Assembly (NCBI GenBank): GCA_017620235.1
Contig: JAFZQT010000140.1
Coordinates: 1 to 42,103, forward strand
Length of the DNA: 42,103 bases
Direction of reading: 5' to 3'
Source of the DNA: Butyrivibrio sp.
Lineage (GTDB): Bacteria; Bacillota; Clostridia; Lachnospirales; Lachnospiraceae
The position numbers and the translations under genes were made by a program. Under the pieces are notes generated by a model. The model had not been told where the DNA came from. It saw only the letters and a list, made by a program, of their open reading frames with translations, and did no database searches. Each line of letters opens with the position of its first letter. Within the stretch, counting starts at the first letter, position 1. This document shows positions 16,079 through 25,426 of this stretch, one piece after another.

Positions 16079-16155
16079 CAAGGATGTGACGATTTCCACG
16101 GGTTAGTAAGAAAAACCATATAATGTATTCCTAAGAATTAAGGAGGAAAAGAAAC

Positions 16156-17490
16156 ATGAACATGAAGAAGTTTTTGGCGATTGGGATGAGCGCAGCGCTT
16201 ACTCTTGGAATGTTAGCCGGATGTGGAAACGGTGGAACCGCAACAGAAAACGGCACAGCAGGTAAGTCAGATACAGTTGATGCTACAGCATCCGGAGCTG
16301 CAGGCAAGGTATATTACCTTAACTTTAAGCCTGAGCAGGATCCTCAGTGGCAGCAGCTCGCTGCAACATATACAGAGAAGACAGGAGTACCTGTAACGGT
16401 TGTTACCGCAGCTTCAGGTGAGTATGAGACAACTCTTATGAGTGAGATGGCAAAGTCTGATGCACCGACTCTGTTCCAGGTTAATGGTCCTGTAGGTCTT
16501 TCTAACTGGAAAGATTATTGTTACGACCTTTCATCTGCTCCTATTACAAGTGAGCTTACAAGCGATGCTTTCGCACTTAAGGATGGAGATGCAACTTACG
16601 GCATTGCATACGTAATCGAGTCTTACGGTATCATTACCAACAAGAAACTTCTTGAGAAGGCCGGTTATAAAGTAGAGGATATCAACAGCTTTGAAACTCT
16701 TAAGGCTGCAGCCGATGATATTCAGGCAAGAAAAGATGAGATTGGTGTAAAGGGTGCGTTCGCTTCTACAGGAATGGACAGCTCATCTGATTGGAGATTC
16801 AAGACTCATCTTGCAAACCTTCCTATCTACTATGAGTATCAGAAGGCTGGCATTGGTTCAACAGATGCTATTAAGGGCGAATTCCTTGATAAGTATAAAG
16901 CAGTGTTTGATCTGTACATTACTGATTCTACATGTGATCCTAAAGATCTTGCCGCAAAGACAGGTGATGATGCAAGAGCTGAGTTCATAAACGGTGAGGC
17001 AGTGTTCTATCAGAACGGTTCTTGGGAGTATGGTTCATTATCTGAGAAATTCTCTGATGACGATCTTGCTATGATCCCTATCTACTTTGGCGTTGATGAT
17101 GCTAAGCAGGGACTTTGCACAGGTACTGAGAATTTCTGGTGTGTAAATAAAGAGGCTTCTGAGGAAGATGTTCAGGCAACTCTTGATTTCATCAACTGGT
17201 GCGTTACAAGTGAAGAAGGAACAAAGTGCATGGGTGAAGATATGGGATTTGTAATTCCTTTCAAGAAAGCAGTAGAGTCCAAGAACGTATTTGTTAAGCA
17301 GGATAATGAAATTACTGCTGCAGGTAAGACTCCTGTTTCATGGAACTTCCCTACAATGCCTTCAGAGAACTGGAAGAACGGTGTAGGTTCTGCTCTTACA
17401 GCATATGCGGCAGGTACCGGAGACTGGGATGGCGTAGTTAGTGCATTCGTAGACGGATGGAAGACAGAGTATGCTCTTTCTGCCAATTAA
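16156..17490 (+). CDS. Sugar (maltodextrin-type) ABC transporter solute-binding lipoprotein
   Basis: An extracellular lipoprotein of 444 residues that captures the sugar for the two permeases downstream. The signal peptide ends in lipobox LAGC with lipidated Cys at about 23, followed by a short Gly/Thr/Ala linker. The body resembles family 1 (MalE-like) binding proteins, with NGPVGLSNWKDY and VFYQNGSWEYG segments. Downstream malQ and phosphorylase genes point to maltodextrins as cargo, by inference. AGGAGG at 16141-16146 gives a strong start at 16156. A long hairpin follows the gene and probably protects its mRNA, as is usual where binding protein must exceed permease. Confidence 0.9.
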   Translation: MNMKKFLAIGMSAALTLGMLAGCGNGGTATENGTAGKSDTVDATASGAAGKVYYLNFKPEQDPQWQQLAATYTEKTGVPVTVVTAASGEYETTLMSEMAKSDAPTLFQVNGPVGLSNWKDYCYDLSSAPITSELTSDAFALKDGDATYGIAYVIESYGIITNKKLLEKAGYKVEDINSFETLKAAADDIQARKDEIGVKGAFASTGMDSSSDWRFKTHLANLPIYYEYQKAGIGSTDAIKGEFLDKYKAVFDLYITDSTCDPKDLAAKTGDDARAEFINGEAVFYQNGSWEYGSLSEKFSDDDLAMIPIYFGVDDAKQGLCTGTENFWCVNKEASEEDVQATLDFINWCVTSEEGTKCMGEDMGFVIPFKKAVESKNVFVKQDNEITAAGKTPVSWNFPTMPSENWKNGVGSALTAYAAGTGDWDGVVSAFVDGWKTEYALSAN

Positions 17491-17505
17491 GATATAACAG
17501 ATCTT

Positions 17506-17573
17506 GCATTCCGGGCCGCTTAGAGCGGCTTGGGGATGCGGTCTGAACCTTACCGGATGCTTTGTTGGTAAGG
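17506..17573 (+). other. Two intercistronic hairpins between binding protein and permease
   Basis: The first hairpin runs over 17506-17539, with a core GCCGCT (17515-17520) / AGCGGC (17524-17529) extended by GCAT...ATGC. The second is CCTTACC (17548-17554) / GGTAAGG (17567-17573), ending 4 bp before the AAGGAG (17578-17583) of the next gene. Neither has a T-run, so they look like mRNA-stabilising or translation-tuning elements rather than terminators. Confidence 0.6.
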
Positions 17574-17592
17574 ATACAAGGAGAAATTTTTT

Positions 17593-18447
17593 ATGATAGG
17601 TAAAATGACCAAAAGGTATTGGCCGATATTTATACTTCCGACATTTGCGGCATTTGCGATTGGATTTGTATGGCCCTTTATATGGGGGATATATCTTTCT
17701 TTTTGCAAGTTTACGACAGTAAATAATGTCAAATTTGTCGGATTTACCAATTACAAAAATATTTTTATCGACGATACTTTCTCTCACGCGTTTTGGTATA
17801 CGGTGCGGTTTACGTTTATGTCATCGCTCTTGATCAATCTGCTGGCGTTTATGGTGGCACTTCTTTTGACCAAGGGAATAAAGGGAACAAACATATTTAG
17901 AACCGTATTCTTTATGCCAAACCTAATCGGCGGTATTGTGCTGGGTTATATCTGGCAGACAATCCTCAACGGCGTTTTATCGGCTACAGGACAGCAGCTT
18001 TTGCAGCTTTCTGAGAAAAATGGTTTCTGGGGCATGATAATTCTGCTGTGCTGGCAGCAGATCGGTTATATGATGATCATTTACATCGCCGGTCTGAACA
18101 ATGTATCGCCTGATTACATCGAGGCGGCAAAGATTGACGGGGCTACAGATTTTCAGACGCTTATCAAGATCAAAGTGCCCATGATCATGCCGTCGATTAC
18201 AATATGTACATTTTTGACACTTACAAACGGATTTAAAATGTTTGATCAGAACATATCCCTTACAGCAGGTGAACCTGCCAAGAATTCACAGCTCTTGGCT
18301 CTCAACATCTATGACACCTTCTATGCAAGAAGCGGAGCTCAGTGGAAGGGAATCGGTCAGGCTAAGGCAGTTGTCTTTTTCCTGATCGTTGTAGTGATCT
18401 CATTGATCCAGCTTAAGTTTACCCGTTCAAAGGAGGTGCAGGAGTAA
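17593..18447 (+). CDS. Sugar ABC transporter permease, MalF/UgpA type
   Basis: An inner-membrane channel subunit of 284 residues with six predicted membrane helices, the short MalF-like form of Gram-positives. The EAA loop that contacts the ATPase is seen as EAAKIDGATDFQTLIKIKVP (about residues 176-195). The first residues (GKMTKRYWPIFILP) are cytoplasmic. Start ATG has AAGGAG at 17578-17583. The stop overlaps the next permease start by 1 bp, so the two are made together. Confidence 0.92.
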   Translation: MIGKMTKRYWPIFILPTFAAFAIGFVWPFIWGIYLSFCKFTTVNNVKFVGFTNYKNIFIDDTFSHAFWYTVRFTFMSSLLINLLAFMVALLLTKGIKGTNIFRTVFFMPNLIGGIVLGYIWQTILNGVLSATGQQLLQLSEKNGFWGMIILLCWQQIGYMMIIYIAGLNNVSPDYIEAAKIDGATDFQTLIKIKVPMIMPSITICTFLTLTNGFKMFDQNISLTAGEPAKNSQLLALNIYDTFYARSGAQWKGIGQAKAVVFFLIVVVISLIQLKFTRSKEVQE

Positions 18448-19292
18448 TGGAAGCAAGTAAAAAGTCACCCAAAAGCATCGCTTTGACGGTTGTATTATCG
18501 CTGGTATCACTCCTTTGGGTTTATCCGATATTTAATATCTTGATCAACTCTTTGAAGGAAAATCGATTTATCACTACAACCGGAGTTTTTGAACTGCCGG
18601 GAAGCGAGTCTTTTACAGGCTTAGCCAACTATGTAGAGAGCATCAACGGAATGGACTTTTTACGTTCCTTTTGGTATTCTCTGATTATCACGGTAAGTTC
18701 AGTATTTTTGATAATGTTGTGCTGCTCTATGGCGGCATGGTATGTGGTCAGAGTGAACAATCTGTTTTCAAAGATTTTTTATTATCTTTGCATTTTCAGT
18801 ATGGTGGTTCCGTTCCAGATGGTTATGTTTACACTGGCAACCACGGCAGACAGACTTCACTTGAACACTCCTTATAACATTTGTGTGATCTATTTGGGAT
18901 TTGGCGCAGGTTTGGCGGTGTTTATGTTCTCGGGATTCGTTCGTTCGATTCCGCTTGAGATTGAAGAAGCGGCAATGATTGACGGATGCAGTCCTTTGCA
19001 GATCTATTTTCATGTTATCATTCCTATCCTTAAGCCGACGATAATCTCGACGGCGATTCTGGATACTATGTGGGTATGGAATGACTATCTGTTGCCTACG
19101 CTGGTTTTGGATATCAAAAAGTACCGCACCATTCCTATGGCTATTCAGTATTTCCGCGGAAGTTTCGGAACGGTAAATATGGGAGCTATGATGGCGAGTA
19201 TCGTGATAGATATAGTACCGATCATCATTCTGTATCTGATCTGCCAGAAATACATTATTGAAGGCGTCGTAGCAGGAGCGGTGAAAGGATAA
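18447..19292 (+). CDS. Sugar ABC transporter permease, MalG/UgpE type
   Basis: The second permease, 281 residues with six membrane helices. The EAA loop reads EEAAMIDGCSPLQIYFHVII (about residues 172-191). WNDYLLPTLVL and the C-terminal YIIEGVVAGAVKG are typical of MalG-like proteins. It shares a 1-bp overlap with the preceding permease; GGAGG lies just upstream inside that gene. No ATPase gene follows in the operon, so a multitask MsmK/MalK-like ATPase encoded elsewhere must energise the system. Confidence 0.92.
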   Translation: MEASKKSPKSIALTVVLSLVSLLWVYPIFNILINSLKENRFITTTGVFELPGSESFTGLANYVESINGMDFLRSFWYSLIITVSSVFLIMLCCSMAAWYVVRVNNLFSKIFYYLCIFSMVVPFQMVMFTLATTADRLHLNTPYNICVIYLGFGAGLAVFMFSGFVRSIPLEIEEAAMIDGCSPLQIYFHVIIPILKPTIISTAILDTMWVWNDYLLPTLVLDIKKYRTIPMAIQYFRGSFGTVNMGAMMASIVIDIVPIIILYLICQKYIIEGVVAGAVKG

Positions 19293-19316
19293 AATCACCC
19301 AAAGAGGATAACAGTT

Positions 19317-20345
19317 ATGACCATCAAAGACATAGCAAGAGAATCGGGGTACGGGGTAGGTACCGTTTCCCGAGTATTGAATAACAACCCGAATGTGAGC
19401 AAAAAGGCTAGGGAAAGGATCATGGAAGTGGTCAATGCCCATAATTATCAGCCCAATGCTAACGCGCGTCATCTTAAGATGCAGGCGCAACAGGGGATTG
19501 CTATCATTGTAAAAGGTGCGCAGAACCTTCTTTTCAGCAGCATTTTGGAAAAAATGAATCCTGTAATTGAAGAGCGCGGCTATATAAGCTATGTAACTTA
19601 CATCGATCAGGATGCCAACGAGATCGTTGAGGCAGGAAAACTGATTGAGGACAAAAAGCCTCAGGGATTGATCTTTCTCGGATCAAACTTTGATCAGTAT
19701 AGTATTGAGGAAATTGAGACGCTGACTCTTCCGTGTGTAACGGTGACCAGTAATTCCATTTCTTACAATTTAAAAAATCTGTCTTCTCTGTCAATCGATG
19801 ATACCGCAGCGGCAATGTACGTGATGGATTACCTTCATGAGTGCGGCCATGTGAATATCGGTATTATCGGAGGTGACCCATATCTGTCGAGTCCTGTACA
19901 GGCTCGTCTTATGGGATGCAGAATGGCTATGATCCATGTGGATGGTCAATTAGATATGGATAAACAATACGCCTATTCACGTTTCTCAATGGAGAGCGGA
20001 TATAGGGCGGCAAAAGAGCTTATTGCAAAATACCCTGAAATGACAGCGGTTTTTGCCATGAGTGACCTGATCGCCATGGGTGCGGTCAGAGCGTTTTGTG
20101 ATATGGGGAAAAAAGTACCCGAAGACATTTCCGTTGTGGGCTTTGATGGAATAAGCTCCGCGGAGTACTTTGTGCCTAGGCTTGCGACCGTAAGACAGAA
20201 TGCGGAGCGCTTTGCCGAAAGAGGCGCAGAAATATTAATCTATGCCATCGAGTCGGGCGGCCAAGCCGTTCACGAGATCATTCCCTTCGAATTTCAGAAA
20301 GGAGAGAGTGTGAAAATACTCGATAAGCGTAAATCGGAGGAATAG
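19317..20345 (+). CDS. LacI family transcriptional regulator, probable maltodextrin operon regulator
   Basis: A 342-residue repressor-type protein. The N-terminal helix-turn-helix (TIKDIARESGYGVGTVSRVL, then hinge YQPNANARHLK at about residues 46-56) is complete, and residues ~60-330 form the periplasmic-binding-protein-like sugar sensor. It sits within the operon it probably controls, 24 bp after the permease, with AAAGAGGA as ribosome binding site. A LacI-type operator, TGGAAACGATACCA, lies upstream of the operon at 16065-16078. The effector is likely maltose or a maltodextrin, by context. Confidence 0.9.
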   Translation: MTIKDIARESGYGVGTVSRVLNNNPNVSKKARERIMEVVNAHNYQPNANARHLKMQAQQGIAIIVKGAQNLLFSSILEKMNPVIEERGYISYVTYIDQDANEIVEAGKLIEDKKPQGLIFLGSNFDQYSIEEIETLTLPCVTVTSNSISYNLKNLSSLSIDDTAAAMYVMDYLHECGHVNIGIIGGDPYLSSPVQARLMGCRMAMIHVDGQLDMDKQYAYSRFSMESGYRAAKELIAKYPEMTAVFAMSDLIAMGAVRAFCDMGKKVPEDISVVGFDGISSAEYFVPRLATVRQNAERFAERGAEILIYAIESGGQAVHEIIPFEFQKGESVKILDKRKSEE

Positions 20346-20351
20346 AAATAA

Positions 20352-21839
20352 ATGAGAGCAGGCGGGGTGTTAATGCCCATAACCAGCCTTTCCTCACCCC
20401 ACGGTATAGGAAGCATGGGGAAGGAAGCATATGAATTTGTGGATTTTCTGCGGGATGCGGGTCAGACCTATTGGCAGCTTTTGCCGATCTGTCCCACAGG
20501 CTACGGCGACAGCCCATACCAGAGTTTTTCCACATTTGCAGGGAATCCGTATTTGATCGATCCGGAGATGTTGATCGAAGACGGATACCTGATAAGAACA
20601 GAAATTGACAGCATCGATTGGGAAACAACGCCGGACCGCGTAAACTATGAAGTTATGTATAAAAAGCGCTTTCCAATGCTGGAAAAAGCAGTGAAGCGTT
20701 TTTTGGAAAATCCCGAGCGGGAATATGAGAACTTTTTAAACAAAAACGGTTTTTGGATTGAAGACTACGCTTTGTTTATGGCGCTCAAGGATGCACACGG
20801 CGGAAAGTCGTGGCAGATGTGGGAAGATGCTGTTAGATTTAGAGAAAAAGACGCATTGGATCAGATGCGTGAAAAATACAGCCGGCAGGTTGATTTTTGG
20901 AAGGTGGTGCAATATCTTTTCCAAAAACAGTGGGATCGGCTGAAAGCCTATGCCAATGCAAACGGCGTTTTTCTAATCGGCGATCTGCCCATCTATGTAG
21001 CACTTGACAGTGCGGACGTCTGGTCAAGACCTTCATTATTCCAGTTGGATGAAAATTTGATACCTACCGAAGTTGCGGGATGCCCGCCGGATGGTTTTTC
21101 AGCAGACGGACAGCTTTGGGGTAATCCGTTGTTTGACTGGGATGCAATGAAAAAAGACGGCTACTCATGGTGGATTGAGCGTATCGAGCACAGTTTTGGA
21201 CTGTACGATAAGTTAAGGATCGATCATTTCAGAGGCTTTGCGGGATACTATGCGATTCCATTTGAAGATAAGGACGCTAGGAACGGCAGATGGAGGGAAG
21301 GGCCGGGAATGGATCTTTTTGACCAGATTGAGAAAAAGCTTGGTCGCAGAGATATCATCGCGGAAGATCTTGGATTTCTGACGCCGGATGTAAGAAAGCT
21401 CCTTAAGGAGTGCGGATATCCGGGTATGAAAGTGCTGGAGTTTGCTTTTGATTCCAGAGACGGAAACGGAAATGATTACAGGCCTTATCGCTATCCGAAA
21501 AAGTGCATAGCATACGTGGGAACGCACGACAATGATACGGCATGCGGCTGGATGAAGACTGCGCCTTACAAGGACAGACGAATAGCAAAGGAATATCTTG
21601 GACTGTCCGGAAGCGAGGGCTATAACTGGGGCATGATGCGTGCTATCTGGGAGAGCAAAGCGGATACCGCTATAGTGACATCTCAGGATCTTTTGGGACT
21701 TGGCACCGAAGCCAGGATGAATGTACCTTCAACTTTAGGAAATAACTGGGTATGGCGTGCTATGCCCAGTGTGTTTGATAAGCAGCTTGCGAAAAAAGTA
21801 AGAGGCAAGATGGAAATTTACGCGAGGCTGCCTAAGTAA
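20352..21839 (+). CDS. malQ: 4-alpha-glucanotransferase (amylomaltase, GH77)
   Basis: A cytoplasmic disproportionating enzyme of 495 residues that moves alpha-1,4-glucan segments between maltodextrins and releases glucose. GH77 motifs are in order: GVLMPITSLSSPHGIGSMG at the N-terminus, nucleophile D291 in RIDHFRGF, acid/base E338 in IIAEDLGFL and the third acidic residue in GTHDND. The length is normal for bacterial MalQ. GGAGG at 20337-20341 precedes the ATG by 10 bp, and the gene is 6 bp after the LacI stop. Product chains feed the phosphorylase next door. Confidence 0.96.
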   Translation: MRAGGVLMPITSLSSPHGIGSMGKEAYEFVDFLRDAGQTYWQLLPICPTGYGDSPYQSFSTFAGNPYLIDPEMLIEDGYLIRTEIDSIDWETTPDRVNYEVMYKKRFPMLEKAVKRFLENPEREYENFLNKNGFWIEDYALFMALKDAHGGKSWQMWEDAVRFREKDALDQMREKYSRQVDFWKVVQYLFQKQWDRLKAYANANGVFLIGDLPIYVALDSADVWSRPSLFQLDENLIPTEVAGCPPDGFSADGQLWGNPLFDWDAMKKDGYSWWIERIEHSFGLYDKLRIDHFRGFAGYYAIPFEDKDARNGRWREGPGMDLFDQIEKKLGRRDIIAEDLGFLTPDVRKLLKECGYPGMKVLEFAFDSRDGNGNDYRPYRYPKKCIAYVGTHDNDTACGWMKTAPYKDRRIAKEYLGLSGSEGYNWGMMRAIWESKADTAIVTSQDLLGLGTEARMNVPSTLGNNWVWRAMPSVFDKQLAKKVRGKMEIYARLPK

Positions 21840-21857
21840 GAAAAGGAGAATGGATCT

Positions 21858-24113
21858 GTGGAAAATAAAAAACTGACAGATTATACCGGAAAGGCTCTTT
21901 GTGATTGCTCTGTATCTGAGCTTTATAATGCGCTTCTTTTGATGACGCAGGAGGCAGCAGAGCATAAGGGTTATCATAATGGAAAAAAGAAACTTTACTA
22001 TATTTCTGCCGAGTTTTTGATCGGTAAGCTTTTGTCTAACAACCTGATCAATCTTGGGCTCTATGACAAGGTGAAACAGGAATTGGCTGAGGCGGATATA
22101 GATATTGCAGAGCTGGAGGAATGTGAGTACGAGCCTTCTCTTGGAAACGGAGGTCTTGGAAGACTTGCGGCTTGCTTTATTGACAGCTGCGCAACTCTCG
22201 GACTCCCTGCAGACGGAGTGGGACTTGCTTACCACTGCGGACTGTTCAAACAGGTTTTTGCCGATAACAAGCAGGATGAAAAGCCTGATGAGTGGCTTAA
22301 GTGGGGCAAAGAGAGCTGGATGCGCAGAACCGATAAGCGCTACGAGATCTCTCTCGGAGATTTTTCTGTAACAAGTGTTATGTATGAAATAGCAGTTACA
22401 GGCTACGATACAGGATGTTGCAGACTCAGACTTTTTGATATTGATTCTGTGGATGACAGGGTTATCGGACAGGGGATTTCTTTTGACAAGCAGAAGTTCA
22501 AAAAGAATCTCACGTTGTTCCTGTACCCTGATGACAGTGATGATTATGGCAGGATTCTTCGTGTTTATCAGGAGTACTTCATGGTCAGCAATGCGGCAAG
22601 ACTCCTTTTGGATGAGTGCGTAGAGCGCGGAAGTAATATTCACGATCTTGCAGATTATGCGGCAGTGCAGATCAATGATACCCATCCTTCGATGGTGATT
22701 CCCGAGCTTATTCGTTTGCTTGAGGAAAAAGGCATTGAAGAGGATGAGGCGGTACAGATCGTGGCCGATGTGTGCGGTTATACCAATCATACAATCCTTG
22801 CCGAAGCTTTGGAGACATGGCCCCGTCATTTCCTGGAGCAGGCTGTACCTTTCCTTTTGCCGATAATCGACATGTTGGATGAGAGGGTTAAAAAAACTTA
22901 TAAAGATCCTACGGTCTGGATCAGCGATAAAGATGGAAATGTGCATATGGCGCACATGGATATCCATTTTTCACATTCCACCAACGGAGTTGCTGCACTC
23001 CATACAGAGATTTTGAAAAACAGTGAGCTTAAGGCTTTTTATGATATTTATCCTGAGAAGTTTAACAACAAGACCAACGGAATTACTTTCAGACGCTGGC
23101 TTTTATCCTGTGATCCCAAGCTTGCGGAGCTTATCACGGAGAAAATTGGCGACGAGTGGGTAAAGGATGCCGAAAAGCTTAAAGCGTTGGAAGGATTCTC
23201 GAATGATGAGGCGTTCCTTGCTTCTCTTGCACAGATCAAGAAGGACAATAAAGAGCGTTTTGCAAATTGGCTTGAGCTTCATCAGGGAACAAAGATAGAT
23301 TCTGACGCTGTGTTTGATGTGCAGTCCAAGCGACTTCATGAGTATAAGAGGCAGCAGCTTAATCTTTTGTGGATAATTCATACGCTGCTCGGGATTAGAA
23401 AAGGAAAAGTTCCGAAGAAAAAGATCACATGCATCTTCGGAGCAAAGGCGGCGCCTGCTTATACCATTGCAAAAGATATAATTCATGCGATCCTGTGTCT
23501 GTCTGAGATTATTGAGAAAGATGCAAAGGCAAGCAAGTATCTTCAGGTAGTGATGATCGAGAACTACAATGTTACAGCGGCTGAAAAGCTCATTCCGGCA
23601 TGTGATATCTCTGAGCAGATCTCACTTGCTTCAAAGGAAGCTTCGGGAACCGGAAATATGAAGTTCATGCTGAACGGCGCCGTAACTCTCGGTACGATGG
23701 ATGGTGCAAATGTTGAGATCGCTGAGCTTGTTGGAAAGGATAACATTTTCACTTTCGGTCTTTCTTCTGATGAAGTTATTAAGCACTATGAGAAGGCTGA
23801 TTATGTGGCAAAAAAATATTATGAAAAAGATCCTGCTTTGAAAGAGGCTGTGGACTTTTTGACAGGCAAAGAGATGCTTGCCGTCGGCGATAAGAAGAAT
23901 CTCACCAGACTTCACAATGAACTTGTCGGTAAGGATTGGTTCATGACCTTCCCTGACTTTAAGGATTATTGTAAAGTGAAGGCTGAGGTGCTTAAGGCAT
24001 ATGATGATGAAAAGAGCTGGCGAAAGATGGCGCTTGTAAATATCGCCAACGCAGGTTTCTTCTCATCAGACAGAACTATTAAGCAGTATAACGACGAGAT
24101 CTGGCATCTGTAA
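21858..24113 (+). CDS. glgP: Glycogen/maltodextrin phosphorylase (GT35)
   Basis: A PLP enzyme of 751 residues that phosphorolyses alpha-1,4-glucans to glucose-1-phosphate. The start is GTG 21858, 8 bp after AGGAGA; the ATG at 21850 is out of frame. Seen are YISAEFLIGK, the SLGNGGLGRLAACF glycine-rich segment, NDTHPSM, KRLHEYKRQQLN, and the PLP site EASGTGNMKFMLNG with the Lys at about 602. The length is near the short bacterial maltodextrin type and lacks the regulatory N-terminal extension of animal enzymes. It is the last gene of the alpha-glucan operon, followed by a terminator. Confidence 0.95.
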   Translation: MENKKLTDYTGKALCDCSVSELYNALLLMTQEAAEHKGYHNGKKKLYYISAEFLIGKLLSNNLINLGLYDKVKQELAEADIDIAELEECEYEPSLGNGGLGRLAACFIDSCATLGLPADGVGLAYHCGLFKQVFADNKQDEKPDEWLKWGKESWMRRTDKRYEISLGDFSVTSVMYEIAVTGYDTGCCRLRLFDIDSVDDRVIGQGISFDKQKFKKNLTLFLYPDDSDDYGRILRVYQEYFMVSNAARLLLDECVERGSNIHDLADYAAVQINDTHPSMVIPELIRLLEEKGIEEDEAVQIVADVCGYTNHTILAEALETWPRHFLEQAVPFLLPIIDMLDERVKKTYKDPTVWISDKDGNVHMAHMDIHFSHSTNGVAALHTEILKNSELKAFYDIYPEKFNNKTNGITFRRWLLSCDPKLAELITEKIGDEWVKDAEKLKALEGFSNDEAFLASLAQIKKDNKERFANWLELHQGTKIDSDAVFDVQSKRLHEYKRQQLNLLWIIHTLLGIRKGKVPKKKITCIFGAKAAPAYTIAKDIIHAILCLSEIIEKDAKASKYLQVVMIENYNVTAAEKLIPACDISEQISLASKEASGTGNMKFMLNGAVTLGTMDGANVEIAELVGKDNIFTFGLSSDEVIKHYEKADYVAKKYYEKDPALKEAVDFLTGKEMLAVGDKKNLTRLHNELVGKDWFMTFPDFKDYCKVKAEVLKAYDDEKSWRKMALVNIANAGFFSSDRTIKQYNDEIWHL

Positions 24114-24149
24114 GAGGATTTTTATAATATAATAAGGTTATGTGAAATA

Positions 24150-24184
24150 AAGTCATTCTGATCAATATACAGGATGACTTTTTT
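24150..24184 (+). terminator. Rho-independent terminator of the maltodextrin operon
   Basis: AAGTCATTCTG (24150-24160) pairs with CAGGATGACTT (24170-24180), followed by a T-run to 24184. Confidence 0.85.
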
Positions 24185-24279
24185 CTTGAGCGGACAGCTT
24201 CAAGCTGACAAAATTCTGCAAGGTAGGAAATGTATGTGTTTTTGGCTCCTTCTATAATGACATCAACAGGAGGAAAAGT

Positions 24280-25170
24280 ATGGAGTGGATATCATCTTTA
24301 CAAAAAGCTATCACTTATATGGAAGAGCATCTTCTCGAAGAAATCAATTATGAAGACGTTGCGAAGCATGTGCACACTTCAAGCTACGAATTTCATAGGG
24401 CTTTCAGTTTTATAACGGGAATTACGGCGAATACTTATATCCGAAATCGTAGATTATCTTTGGCCGGTAGAGAAATCGTAGATACTGATATAAGGATCAC
24501 TGATATTGCGCTGAAGTATGGGTACGATACTCCGGAAAGTTTCACTAAGGCATTTACACGTTTTCATGGAATGGCACCAAGTGTTGCCAGAGAAGGAAAT
24601 GCAAAGCTGGTACTTTTCAATCCTCTTGTAATAAAGCTTACAGTAGACGGAGGGAAAACAATGGAATACAAAATTGTACAGACAGAAGCTAAGAAATTTA
24701 TCGCGTTGGTAAGAAGTTTTAAGACAGAGATCATAAATGATCAGGCAAATCATGATGTTGCGGATTTCTGGGCAGAGTGTAACACAAATCATATGCTTTC
24801 TCCTATATGGATGCTGAGAGAGGATGGAAAGCGTGACCTATATGGACTCTGCTCGCCGACTAACGATGACTCTGATACTTTTGATTATGGCATTGGCATC
24901 ATTGTTGATGAGGATACCGGCGAATATGATCCTGAAGAACTTGAAAAGTCAGGTTTCCGTATTTGGGATGTTAATCCCGGTACTTATGTGGTTTTTGAGT
25001 GCAGGGGCGAAAACGGAGATTGCATTGCTAAGACTTGGACCAAGTTTTTTAAAGAGTTCCTGCCTCAATCAGGTTACGAAGCATCTAAAGAGACCGATTA
25101 TGAGTTGTATTTTGACGGCAGCCACGAGGATCTTTTTTGTGAACTCTGGATTCCTGTCAAAAAGGCATAA
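24280..25170 (+). CDS. AraC family regulator with C-terminal GyrI-like effector-binding domain
   Basis: A 296-residue regulator in two parts. Residues ~5-105 are an AraC-type double helix-turn-helix placed at the N-terminus (INYEDVAKHVHTSSYEFHRA and ITDIALKYGYDTPESFTKAF). Residues ~127-296 are a GyrI-like/effector-binding beta domain ending ELWIPVKKA, the build of Rob/SoxS-like multidrug or small-molecule responders. AGGAGG precedes the ATG, and a TATAAT lies at 24253-24258 with no clear -35, suggesting that it needs an activator. It stands alone between terminators, so its targets are unknown. Confidence 0.9.
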   Translation: MEWISSLQKAITYMEEHLLEEINYEDVAKHVHTSSYEFHRAFSFITGITANTYIRNRRLSLAGREIVDTDIRITDIALKYGYDTPESFTKAFTRFHGMAPSVAREGNAKLVLFNPLVIKLTVDGGKTMEYKIVQTEAKKFIALVRSFKTEIINDQANHDVADFWAECNTNHMLSPIWMLREDGKRDLYGLCSPTNDDSDTFDYGIGIIVDEDTGEYDPEELEKSGFRIWDVNPGTYVVFECRGENGDCIAKTWTKFFKEFLPQSGYEASKETDYELYFDGSHEDLFCELWIPVKKA

Positions 25171-25179
25171 ATAATTATT

Positions 25180-25220
25180 GGGCTGCAAAAAAGATTTACT
25201 CATTTTTGCAGTCCTTTATT
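25180..25220 (+). terminator. Rho-independent terminator after the AraC-type gene
   Basis: GGGCTGCAAAA (25180-25190) pairs with TTTTGCAGTCC (25204-25214), followed by TTTATTTT. The rest of the 310-bp gap holds the SOS box, promoter and leader described separately. Confidence 0.8.
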
Positions 25221-25333
25221 TTGTTGCATAGCAATACTGTTTGTATGCTATAGGTTGAGAAGTGATATTAAAAAACTTAAAAATCATACTTAAAAATCAT
25301 CATGTATATAGGGAATAAATTAATGATTTTGAT

Positions 25334-25369
25334 GAACGTATGTTCTTGTAAAAGATAATGATGTATAAT
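25334..25369 (+). promoter_or_regulatory. LexA (SOS) box overlapping the promoter of rhuM-fic/uvrB/uvrA
   Basis: GAACGTATGTTC at 25334-25345 is a perfect match to the Firmicute LexA core GAAC-RNRY-GTTC (flanking bases are T and T instead of C and G). A perfect TATAAT lies at 25364-25369, and the matching -35 position, 17 bp upstream (25341-25346), falls inside the LexA box. This is the standard geometry for LexA repression. The expected start is near 25376. Confidence 0.75.
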
Positions 25370-25382
25370 GTTTTCGGTAAAA

Positions 25383-25426
25383 ACAATATCATAACAATAT
25401 CATATAAAGGCTCGGAAATCTACGAG
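25383..25426 (+). repeat. Tandem 11-bp repeat and small hairpin in the rhuM-fic leader
   Basis: ACAATATCATA occurs twice back to back (25383-25393 and 25394-25404). It is followed by CTCG (25411-25414) / CGAG (25423-25426) and TGCGTTTTTA. The stem is short, so an attenuator is only a possibility. Confidence 0.4.

Noticed and set aside
18768..19490. 240-codon open frame on the - strand under the permease and LacI gene
   Set aside because: It is a shadow of two clear genes, with composition rich in His/Arg/Tyr and no ribosome binding site.
21735..22967. 410-codon open frame on the - strand under the phosphorylase
   Set aside because: It is antisense to the well-recognised malQ/glgP genes, with no family resemblance or start signals.
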